Assembly: GCA_937952245.1 (NCBI GenBank)
Contig: CALFYS010000085.1
Location: 1 to 12,561 of the forward strand
Source of the DNA: an uncultured Alphaproteobacteria bacterium
GTDB lineage: Bacteria; Pseudomonadota; Alphaproteobacteria; Puniceispirillales; UBA1172
Direction: 5' to 3'
DNA: 12,561 nt
The notes beneath the pieces were generated by a model. That model saw only the letters and a program-made list of their open reading frames with translations. It did no database searches and had not been told where the DNA came from. This document shows, in pieces, positions 6,758-12,561 of the stretch. The first letter of the stretch is position 1. Every line of letters begins with the position of its first letter. The position numbers and the translations under genes are program-made.

Positions 6758-7762
6758 ATGCGTTGGGGATTAATTGGTGCCAGTACAATAGCAAAAGAAT
6801 GGATGATCGATGCAATAAGGGCCAATAATGGTGATATTTGCTGTGTTCTTTCCAGTGATGACGATCGTGGCAGTCAATTTGCCGAAGATCACGGTATAGC
6901 AGCATCGACAACCAGTCTGGATGATCTCTTCAAACATGATCTAGATGCTGTTTATATCTCAACAACAAATGAAAAGCATTATGACCAATTGATGGCCGCT
7001 GTTGACCATAATGTCCATGTATTATGTGAAAAGCCACTTGCGCTCACCCTTGCTGATGCCAGTGCCATGGCAGAAGCGTGTGATAAAGCCGGACTGATTA
7101 TGGCTACAAATCATCATTTAAGGCATGCGGCGACACATCGTGCGATCAGGCAAGAAATTTTGAAAGGAAGTCTAGGCACTATACATGCGGCACGCGTTTT
7201 CCATGCTGTTTTCCTTCCCCCCCATCTACAGGGCTGGCGGATAAACAACCCTGATACTGGTGCCGGTGTTGTTTTGGATATTACTGTCCATAATGCTGAT
7301 ACATTGGCGTTTCTATTTGGGGAATATCCAGAAAAAGTTACTACCAGAACCAATAATCACGGTATGGCCGAGACCTCTATGGAAGATGCAGCAATGGGGA
7401 TTTGGGAATTTCCATCAGGTGTGATGGCCTATACACATGAAGGCTTCACCCTGCCCCATGCTAAAAACGGATTAGAACTCCATGGAAGTGAGGCGAGCCT
7501 CTATGCTGATGACGTCATGACACAACAGCCAAAAGGGACAATTACAATAAGACGCAACGGTCAGGATACGATTATCCCGACGTTATCAGAAAACCTTTAT
7601 GAACGTGGTGTTGGTCAATTTGTATCGGCTTGTACCGGTGATGGTAGGCCGGATGCGGATGGATGGGCTGGCGTGCGGTCACTAGCCGTTGCTTTGGCAA
7701 GTTTAGATTCTGCCCGGAAAGGGAAAACGGTAACCGTTAATTATGGTAAAGGTCTTCAATAA
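6758..7762 (+). CDS. afr: 1,5-anhydro-D-fructose reductase-like Gfo/Idh/MocA oxidoreductase
   Basis: Predicted NADPH-dependent reductase converting 1,5-anhydro-D-fructose to 1,5-anhydro-D-mannitol; the Sinorhizobium morelense enzyme also reduces 2-keto-aldoses. The resemblance runs the whole length from memory: RWGLIGASTIA (2-12), VLCEKPLALTL (88-98), TNHHLRHAATHRA (117-129), ARVFHAVFLPPHLQGWR (145-161), DITVHNADTL (174-183) and LHGSEASL (241-248). Catalytic residues are Lys92 and His178, with Asp174. The nucleotide loop keeps the serine and alanine of the AFR group, GASTIA. I chose ATG 6758: AAGGAG (6745-6750) lies 7 bases before it, while GTG 6755, which overlaps the preceding TAG, has only 4 bases. 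At 334 residues, the length matches the family. The stop overlaps the next ATG by one base. Identification by recalled similarity is good but was not aligned. Confidence 0.82.
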   Translation: MRWGLIGASTIAKEWMIDAIRANNGDICCVLSSDDDRGSQFAEDHGIAASTTSLDDLFKHDLDAVYISTTNEKHYDQLMAAVDHNVHVLCEKPLALTLADASAMAEACDKAGLIMATNHHLRHAATHRAIRQEILKGSLGTIHAARVFHAVFLPPHLQGWRINNPDTGAGVVLDITVHNADTLAFLFGEYPEKVTTRTNNHGMAETSMEDAAMGIWEFPSGVMAYTHEGFTLPHAKNGLELHGSEASLYADDVMTQQPKGTITIRRNGQDTIIPTLSENLYERGVGQFVSACTGDGRPDADGWAGVRSLAVALASLDSARKGKTVTVNYGKGLQ

Positions 7763-8964
7763 TGACTGAGGTTAAACCCAAATATCCTGATTTTGAGTCT
7801 ACGAAATTTTTGAAAAGTCATGTCGAAGATATTCTAGCTTTCTATGAGCCAAATGTCTTTGATGAAACAGGTGGGTTTTTCCAGCATTTCCTTGATGATG
7901 GCAGTATTTACGATAGAGAGACGCGGCATTTGGTAAGTAGCACGCGTTTTGTCTTTAATTATGTCAATGCATGGCAATTGACAGGACACGATCACTATCG
8001 AGATTGGGCAGCACATGGGTTACGGTATCTTGAAAGCCACCATCGCCATCCGAACGGTCATTTCCTATGGCAACGCAAAGGAAATGTGATCGAAGACGGC
8101 AGAGCCATGGCCTATGGACATGCATTTGTTATGCTTGCAGCATCTTGGGCGATACAGGCCAAAATAGACGGGGCGCATACATTGCTAACTAATAGCTGGG
8201 ATCTTCTGGAACGTTATTTCTGGGATGCTGATCACCTTGCCTATGCTGATGAACGTAATGAAGATTTAAGCATCCTGTCTGATTATCGTGGTCAGAATGC
8301 CAATATGCATACAGTAGAAGCATTAATTGCCGCTTTTGAAGCGACCGGCGATGACCGTTATCTTGACCGTGCCGATCAGACTGCCTATCAATTCACCAAT
8401 GTGTTTGCTCGCGCGGCTGATGGTCAGATTTGGGAGCATTACAACACCAATTGGGAACAGGACTGGACCTATAATATCGACAAGCCAGATGATCTGTTCA
8501 AACCATGGGGGTTTCAGCCCGGGCATCAGGTTGAATGGTCGAAATTATTGCTTCAACTTGATCATCATAAACCTGCTGATTGGCGTCTGCCTGTTGCAAA
8601 AAAACTTTTTGATACTGCCATGGAAAAAGGCTGGGATCAGGAATATGGCGGTCTTGTTTATGGTTATGCGCCTGATGGAAATTTTGCAGATGCCCATAAA
8701 TATTTCTGGGTGCAGGCCGAGGCGATAGCGGCAGCAAGACGTCTTTATGCCATCACCGGGGATAAACGCTACCAGGACGATTACATTCGGCTCTGGAAAT
8801 GGTCATGGGATCATTTAATCGATCATAATCATGGCGCTTGGTTTCGTATTGTGTCACGCGAAGGTAAATGGATCGAACCCTATAAATCCCCTGCTGGCAA
8901 AGTTGACTATCATACAATTGGCGCCTGTATAGACGTTTTAAACACGATGAAGACTGAACGATAA
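7762..8964 (+). CDS. AGE-family sugar isomerase/2-epimerase (mannose isomerase/YihS-like)
   Basis: Cytoplasmic (alpha/alpha)6-barrel enzyme of the N-acylglucosamine 2-epimerase superfamily, 400 residues. Active-site residues of the mannose isomerase/YihS group can be seen: Arg63 in STRFVFNY, His183 in NANMHTVEA (179-187), His255 in GFQPGHQVEWSKLL (250-263), Glu320 in YFWVQAEAIAA, and His384 in DYHTIGA. The two late histidines are the expected acid/base pair for proton transfer at C-1/C-2 of an unphosphorylated aldose. The NMH and PGHQVEW motifs favour D-mannose (to fructose or glucose) over N-acetylglucosamine. With glucokinase directly downstream, 2-epimerisation of mannose to glucose is attractive, but isomerisation to fructose is the commoner activity of this subgroup. 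The start overlaps the upstream stop (TAATG) and the stop abuts the next ATG (TAAATG). Confidence 0.88.
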   Translation: MTEVKPKYPDFESTKFLKSHVEDILAFYEPNVFDETGGFFQHFLDDGSIYDRETRHLVSSTRFVFNYVNAWQLTGHDHYRDWAAHGLRYLESHHRHPNGHFLWQRKGNVIEDGRAMAYGHAFVMLAASWAIQAKIDGAHTLLTNSWDLLERYFWDADHLAYADERNEDLSILSDYRGQNANMHTVEALIAAFEATGDDRYLDRADQTAYQFTNVFARAADGQIWEHYNTNWEQDWTYNIDKPDDLFKPWGFQPGHQVEWSKLLLQLDHHKPADWRLPVAKKLFDTAMEKGWDQEYGGLVYGYAPDGNFADAHKYFWVQAEAIAAARRLYAITGDKRYQDDYIRLWKWSWDHLIDHNHGAWFRIVSREGKWIEPYKSPAGKVDYHTIGACIDVLNTMKTER

Positions 8965-9948
8965 ATGGCAATAATAGCAATCGATTTAGGGGGCACGAAT
9001 ATTCGCTTTGGCCTAGCAGAAAGCGAAGCTGAACCACTTTGTGAAATTGTTGTGATGGCCTGCGCCGACTTTCCATCTATCGATGATGCAATAAATTCAT
9101 ATATAGACAGTTTACCCAAGGGACTAGCCAGGGATATCAACGCGGTCTGTATTGCGGTTGCAGGCCCTGTTTTTGATGACTGGATCGATATTACCAATAA
9201 TAACTGGCAATTCAGCAAATCAGCATTAATGCAATCTTTAGGCGTTGAAAGGCTGATGGTGATCAATGATTTCATCGCGCAGGCATTAGCGCAAACCAGC
9301 CCAGATTGCCCCGGTAATGTATTGATTAAAAAAGGTATTTGTAATACCGACGCCCCTTTACTTGTCATTGGCCCTGGCACAGGCCTTGGTGTTGCTGCAC
9401 TCAAACAAACACCGTATGGAGCAATGCCCATTGAAGGTGAAGGCGGTCATATCTATTACACGCCGCGCAATGATCATGAAAGACATCTAGAAGATTTTCT
9501 TAGAAAAGAAATTGGTTTTGTTAGTGCTGAGCACATTATCAGCGGCGGAGGACTGGAAAATATCTATCGTTTCCTCTGTCACCATAATCAAGTGGCCTAT
9601 GATCATAAAACGGCTGTTGATATTGGTGATGCTGCCGTGAATAGCAATGGAAGAGAACGCCAGGCGGTTTTTATGATGCTTGAATCACTGGCCACGGTGA
9701 TGGTTAACAACATCATCACGATGGGTTGCTGGCAGGGTGCAGTAATCGCAGGCGGTATCGTTCCAAGATTTGAACATTTACTCTCTGAAAGCCAGTTCTT
9801 CGAAAGATTTCTGGATGCGGGTGTTCTGTCAGAAACATTTACCGATTTGCCCATATGGTTGGGTACAGCACAATATCTGGGACTGGAAGGGGCAAGAGAA
9901 GCGCTCAAAAATCCTTATCTGAAACACCAGCTCATGACAAAATCTTAG
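8965..9948 (+). CDS. glk: Glucokinase (E. coli Glk type)
   Basis: ATP-dependent glucokinase forming glucose 6-phosphate in the cytoplasm. The 327 residues contain the ASKHA-fold motifs of the Glk family: phosphate loop IDLGGTNIRFGL (6-17), the catalytic aspartate in VINDFIAQALA (Asp102), GPGTGLGVA (136-144), the sugar-binding EGEGGH (157-162), SGGGLENIYRF (193-203) and GGIVPR (263-268). It is not a ROK kinase: the cysteine zinc motif is missing and the C-terminus is of the Glk type. The ATG directly follows the stop of the AGE gene, so coupling is tight. It provides the step by which the free hexose made by the upstream enzymes enters central metabolism, probably the Entner-Doudoroff route in an alphaproteobacterium. 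Activity on mannose or fructose cannot be excluded. Confidence 0.92.
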   Translation: MAIIAIDLGGTNIRFGLAESEAEPLCEIVVMACADFPSIDDAINSYIDSLPKGLARDINAVCIAVAGPVFDDWIDITNNNWQFSKSALMQSLGVERLMVINDFIAQALAQTSPDCPGNVLIKKGICNTDAPLLVIGPGTGLGVAALKQTPYGAMPIEGEGGHIYYTPRNDHERHLEDFLRKEIGFVSAEHIISGGGLENIYRFLCHHNQVAYDHKTAVDIGDAAVNSNGRERQAVFMMLESLATVMVNNIITMGCWQGAVIAGGIVPRFEHLLSESQFFERFLDAGVLSETFTDLPIWLGTAQYLGLEGAREALKNPYLKHQLMTKS

Positions 9949-9951
9949 ATT

Positions 9952-10875
9952 ATGGAACAATTCGACTTAAACTGGAGCCATGGTCGCGCAACTATTTTTG
10001 AAGATGGTGCGTCCCTTCATTATCTTGGTTTTGATTTAGGTGGCCGTAACTTTAAACCTTTTGCCGAAGCCCCATGGCAAGGGGATTATTTAAAAAATCC
10101 CCATCACAGCCATCCCAGACATTTACAATTGCTCGGGGGAGAATGGCCATGCATTCCCTTTGGGACCAGCCACCATGATCCTTCGCATCACGGTTTTGGC
10201 ACTGATCATCCATGGCAGGTTATTGAACATCATAAAAACACCATTACCCTTGGCATTGATTATCCTGAAGATCATATGATCAAAAGCTTGCATCGCACGA
10301 TTACTGGCCTTGATGGTGACACTGCAATTGAATTCAGCCTGACAATTGAACCTAGAAAATCAGGAACTTTACCAATTGGTCTACACCCTATTTTCAAACT
10401 GACTGATGATTTAAAGATTAGTGTATCCGGAACAACCCATGGCCACACTTTCCCAAAAGTTTTCGAAAAAGGGATTTCAATATTATCACCACGGACATCA
10501 TTTGGCGCTGATGGAATATGCCCCAGCAAAGAAGGCCCGATAGATATCTTATCTTCACCCAGCATATTGAAAGAAGAGCTAGTGCAATTGTTCCGTCTAG
10601 AAGGTGATATTGCCCTGAATTATCCCGAGGACCGTGTTGTGATTAATCTGAAATGGGACGCCGATTTCATGCCCTATTGTTTAATGTGGATTTCCAATAG
10701 AGGGCGCGGCAATGATCCATGGAAACATCGTTTCCGGGGCATTGGTATAGAACCTGTGAACAGTTACTTTGACATTAATGATGAAGCCCCTAAAAGTCAG
10801 AATTACGGCTATCATTTTAAGGCAGGGCAAAAAAAGACTATTACATATCGGCTTTCTGCCAGAACATCAGGATGA
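9952..10875 (+). CDS. Galactose mutarotase-fold aldose 1-epimerase-like protein
   Basis: Beta-sandwich protein of the galactose mutarotase superfamily, 307 residues, cytoplasmic. Three features fit the catalytic set of aldose 1-epimerases: a histidine in HHGFG (His80) upstream of a conserved tryptophan, His145 in PIGLHPIF (141-148), and Glu267 in GIGIEPVNS (263-271). The N-terminal part, with GEWPCIPFGTSHHDP (63-77), differs from classical GalM, so it is a divergent member and might act on something other than galactose. In this operon the natural role is interconversion of the alpha and beta anomers of the hexose before the AGE enzyme or glucokinase. It starts 3 bases after the glucokinase stop and is the last gene of the run. 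Its end overlaps the convergent MFS gene by 9 bases. Confidence 0.82.
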   Translation: MEQFDLNWSHGRATIFEDGASLHYLGFDLGGRNFKPFAEAPWQGDYLKNPHHSHPRHLQLLGGEWPCIPFGTSHHDPSHHGFGTDHPWQVIEHHKNTITLGIDYPEDHMIKSLHRTITGLDGDTAIEFSLTIEPRKSGTLPIGLHPIFKLTDDLKISVSGTTHGHTFPKVFEKGISILSPRTSFGADGICPSKEGPIDILSSPSILKEELVQLFRLEGDIALNYPEDRVVINLKWDADFMPYCLMWISNRGRGNDPWKHRFRGIGIEPVNSYFDINDEAPKSQNYGYHFKAGQKKTITYRLSARTSG

Positions 10876-12075
10876 TGGTTTGGTCTTGTTCAGACTTTCC
10901 ATTGACACCAAGAGAACAGCCCCAAAAAAAACCAGTATCTGGGGCAGTATTGTTAACGTTGTCTGGCTTGCAATCCAGCCGATCAATAAAGGTGTTATGG
11001 TGATACTGAAATATGCTGATGCCATGGAAAGCCCCATTATTGTTTGTGAATAATCTTGGCCAAAACGTAACGGTGTCTGTTTTAAGATAGCGGGAAAGAT
11101 TGGAGCGCAACCAAGCCCAGTCAACACAATACCAATTTGAATTAGTGACAAATTTTTGTTCAAAATAATAGCACCTAATCCGCAGCAGAGGATCATGATC
11201 CCAATCCGCGCAAGAACCAGTCCATCAAAATAATCTGCAATAAATCCGCTTAGGAAGCGACCGCCGGTAATGCCCATATAGAAAATGGCGACCCAGAATG
11301 CAGCATTGGCAATTGTAAGATCAAAAAGCATCACAAGAAAACTGGATATCCATAATCCCATCGTTATTTCCAGTGCACAGTAACTGAAAGATGCCAGCAT
11401 TTGCGCTGGTACCCCTTGTAATTTCAACGCATCCCTATTGCCTTTATAAGGATTTGCAGCTCCTGACCGTGATTGGGATTTGTCATGTGTCAATGCATCA
11501 GCGTCATGGGTGCTAATACTTGAGGAAGACCACGCCTTAATTTTAAATAATAAAGCCATGGCAATAATCGCCTGAAATAGACCTAAGGTCAGATAACTAA
11601 TTTGCCACCCGTGTCCATTGCCAAGATTATACGCAACGACCAAAGGCCCTGTCATTGCACCAACACCCCAGAAACCGTGAAGCATGTTGAGATGCCCGGA
11701 CCGATAATGAATCGAAACATAGTTGTTTACCGCCGCATCAATTGCTCCACCACCAAAGCCAAGGGGGAGAGTGATCATCAAAAGCATGTAGAAAGATGAC
11801 GTCATACTATAAGCGATTAGGGCGCTTGCTGTTAGTAGGCAACTCAAAAATATCAATCGGCCAATACCTATCCAAGCAACTAATCGACCTGAGAGAAGGC
11901 TCGAACAAATAGTTGCCGCGCATGTTATCGCGGCAATCACGCCAGCATACCCAATCGATAGGCTGAAATCGCTGCGCATTTCTGGCCATGCTGCGCCTAG
12001 AATAGCATCAGGAAGGCCTAGGCTGATGAAGGTGATAAATATGACAACAAGAAGGATAGACACAGGCAAAACCAC
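10867..12075 (-). CDS. MFS transporter (sugar-permease-like)
   Basis: Integral inner-membrane protein of the major facilitator superfamily, 402 residues with about twelve hydrophobic segments split by a polar loop at about 180-222. Visible motifs are GLPDAILGAAWPEM (20-33) in the first helix, GRLVAWIGIGR (63-73) as the loop 2-3 signature, LGFGGGAIDAAVNNY (105-119), LHGFWGVGAMTGP (132-144), and the repeated loop signature GGRFLSGFIADYFDG (271-285). These resemble the FHS (fucose/glucose-permease-like) branch, so sugar transport is plausible but the substrate is not readable. The first possible start is GTG 12075; an in-frame TAA lies two codons upstream. No strong Shine-Dalgarno is visible; starting at the TTG or GTG of codon 3 or 5 would also keep helix 1. 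The gene runs convergent to the operon and may import the same substrate or export a product. Confidence 0.85.
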   Translation of the reverse strand: MVLPVSILLVVIFITFISLGLPDAILGAAWPEMRSDFSLSIGYAGVIAAITCAATICSSLLSGRLVAWIGIGRLIFLSCLLTASALIAYSMTSSFYMLLMITLPLGFGGGAIDAAVNNYVSIHYRSGHLNMLHGFWGVGAMTGPLVVAYNLGNGHGWQISYLTLGLFQAIIAMALLFKIKAWSSSSISTHDADALTHDKSQSRSGAANPYKGNRDALKLQGVPAQMLASFSYCALEITMGLWISSFLVMLFDLTIANAAFWVAIFYMGITGGRFLSGFIADYFDGLVLARIGIMILCCGLGAIILNKNLSLIQIGIVLTGLGCAPIFPAILKQTPLRFGQDYSQTIMGLSMASAYFSITITPLLIGWIASQTTLTILPQILVFFGAVLLVSMESLNKTKPSS

Positions 12076-12105
12076 TGATTAAAGCTACCCGAAGGCAAAG
12101 GAATA

Positions 12106-12171
12106 CCCTTTTATCCTAGCGACAGCTTAGCGTAACGTCTAGAAGTGTGGAAAAATCGAGCTATAAAAGGG
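12106..12171. repeat. Inverted repeat CCCTTTTAT / ATAAAAGGG upstream of the MFS gene
   Basis: Two exact 9-bp arms, at 12106-12114 and 12163-12171, are separated by 48 bases. They lie 31-96 bases upstream of the MFS start, where a pair of regulator half-sites or looping operators would be expected. The spacing is too wide for a useful RNA hairpin. Coincidence in AT-rich DNA is possible. Confidence 0.35.
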
Positions 12172-12277
12172 AAGTCAAAATCTCAATCATTTCATGAGAT
12201 ATGTTGTAGGTAAAAGTTGCTGAAAACATCAATTTTGCTGTGGTCACGGCCAATCCTTTTCAAAAATGAGCTTTGGT

Positions 12278-12373
12278 TTAAGAGCTGATAATAGCAGGGT
12301 GATATATTTGCTCTGACTTGGCTTGACAATGTTCACCGTCAACGGCTTCGCGCCAGCAAGCGTAAGCCTTCAT
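12278..12373 (-). CDS. Possible 31-codon small ORF
   Basis: The frame starts at ATG 12373 and ends at TAA 12278. The reason to list it is a strong GAGGAGGG 5 bases upstream of the ATG, better than that of several real genes here. The peptide begins MKAYACWREAVDGEHCQA and has two cysteines, no signal peptide and no membrane segment. I do not recognise it. It could be a small protein, or the 5' stub of a gene lost in the same event that cut the exporter gene beside it. Confidence 0.2.
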   Translation of the reverse strand: MKAYACWREAVDGEHCQAKSEQIYHPAIISS

Positions 12374-12401
12374 AAAAACCCTCCTCAAACCACAATTTTA
12401 G

Positions 12402-12561
12402 GTGACCTTCGGCCAAGGGTTTATCATCACTTTGCTGAACCCCAAGGTCGCCTTCTTCTTTTTGAGTTTCCTGCCGTTATTCATCGTCCCTGATGCGGGG
12501 CCTGTCTCCATGCAATTGGCGCTTCATGGCGTTTTGTTGATCGTCGTGGCCGCTTTGGTGG
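12402..12561 (+). pseudogene. LysE/RhtB-family exporter fragment lacking its 5' half
   Basis: The open frame from 12402 to the right edge encodes GQGFIITLLNPKVAFFFLSF followed by LPLFIVPDAGPV and a further hydrophobic stretch. The LLNPKvAfFFLsFLP motif is the mid-protein signature of LysE/RhtB amino-acid exporters, normally found about 100-120 residues into a protein of about 205. Here an in-frame TAG (12399-12401) lies immediately before the first codon, and none of the upstream plus-strand frames encodes the expected N-terminal helices with their TPGP motif. GTG 12402 could be called as a start, but the product would lack the first three helices. A truncated remnant is the better reading. 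Its 3' end is beyond the window. Confidence 0.7.

Larger units (their letters stand above)
12076..12401. other. Gap between MFS gene and LysE remnant
   Basis: This stretch of 326 bases has no convincing gene. It holds a 9-bp inverted repeat at 12106-12171 and a smaller one, ATCTCA (12180-12185) with TGAGAT (12195-12200). It also holds one 31-codon minus-strand frame. It must contain the promoter of the MFS gene, but I see no consensus pair. The missing 5' half of the exporter gene at its right end is not found here in any plus-strand frame; the exporter frame is closed by TAA at 12363 and TAG at 12399. Confidence 0.6.

Noticed and set aside
8327..8728. Plus-strand open frame of 133 codons
   Set aside because: It is an out-of-frame shadow within the AGE gene, whose active-site motifs are continuous across this stretch.
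8910..9431. Minus-strand open frame of 173 codons
   Set aside because: It lies antisense to the end of the AGE gene and the first half of glucokinase, both with clear motifs. The translation shows no family signature and there is no Shine-Dalgarno.
1590..10875. Trehalose/sucrose (ThuEFGK-ThuAB) catabolic locus
   Set aside because: The transporter plus two-dehydrogenase layout is reminiscent, but ThuA is not a Gfo/Idh protein and is absent. The AGE, glucokinase and AFR-like genes are not explained by that pathway.
1590..10875. Simple glucose-uptake operon
   Set aside because: Transporter, glucokinase and mutarotase fit glucose, but the AFR-like reductase, second dehydrogenase and mannose-type AGE enzyme would have no role. 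It remains the main fallback if the anhydrofructose hypothesis fails.
10919..10945. Minus-strand CCAG-ATA-CTGG followed by eight T, as a terminator of the MFS gene
   Set aside because: The stem has only 4 base pairs and lies about 50 bases inside the coding region, which encodes a normal C-terminal membrane helix.
1..12561. CRISPR array, tRNA or rRNA genes, insertion sequence, phage or defence genes
   Set aside because: No regularly spaced repeats, no tRNA-like cloverleaf, no transposase or integrase motifs and no phage or toxin-antitoxin proteins were found on reading both strands.

Overview
The window holds one carbohydrate-uptake and catabolism locus of about 10.7 kb, flanked by two incomplete genes. 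Base composition is moderate to low in G+C. Gene density is high, with start and stop codons overlapping or only a few bases apart, and Shine-Dalgarno sites are normal. The glucose/mannose-type ABC transporter and a reductase resembling the Sinorhizobium morelense 1,5-anhydro-D-fructose reductase point to an alphaproteobacterium, possibly marine. That is an inference from protein style, not a proven taxonomy.

Layout. Positions 1-55 (minus) are the first 18 codons of a secreted or membrane protein running off the left edge, with a CG-centred palindrome upstream. Positions 199-1434 (minus) encode a DUF1479/YbiU-like non-heme iron oxygenase-fold protein. It is divergent from a plus-strand run of nine genes at 1590-10875: periplasmic sugar-binding protein, a readthrough-type hairpin, two permeases, ATPase, two different Gfo/Idh/MocA oxidoreductases, an AGE-family (mannose isomerase/2-epimerase type) enzyme, glucokinase and a galactose-mutarotase-fold epimerase. 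A convergent MFS permease gene (10867-12075, minus) overlaps the last gene by 9 bases. Positions 12076-12401 look mostly non-coding, and 12402-12561 is a LysE/RhtB exporter gene lacking its 5' half.

How the genes may work together. The second Gfo/Idh protein closely resembles 1,5-anhydro-D-fructose (AF) reductase, which makes 1,5-anhydro-D-mannitol. Work on S. morelense, as I recall it, described AF breakdown as reduction to anhydromannitol followed by C-1 oxygenation to D-mannose, and I know of no gene assigned to the oxygenation step. This locus supplies a candidate: the DUF1479 protein. Hydroxylating C-1 of anhydromannitol gives mannopyranose directly. The mutarotase, the AGE enzyme and glucokinase could then carry mannose to glucose 6-phosphate, with the ABC transporter bringing in the substrate. 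Three evenly spaced ATCAAATT boxes (46-bp period) in the divergent promoter region would fit joint control of the oxygenase and the operon. The scheme is a hypothesis; the individual family assignments are much firmer.
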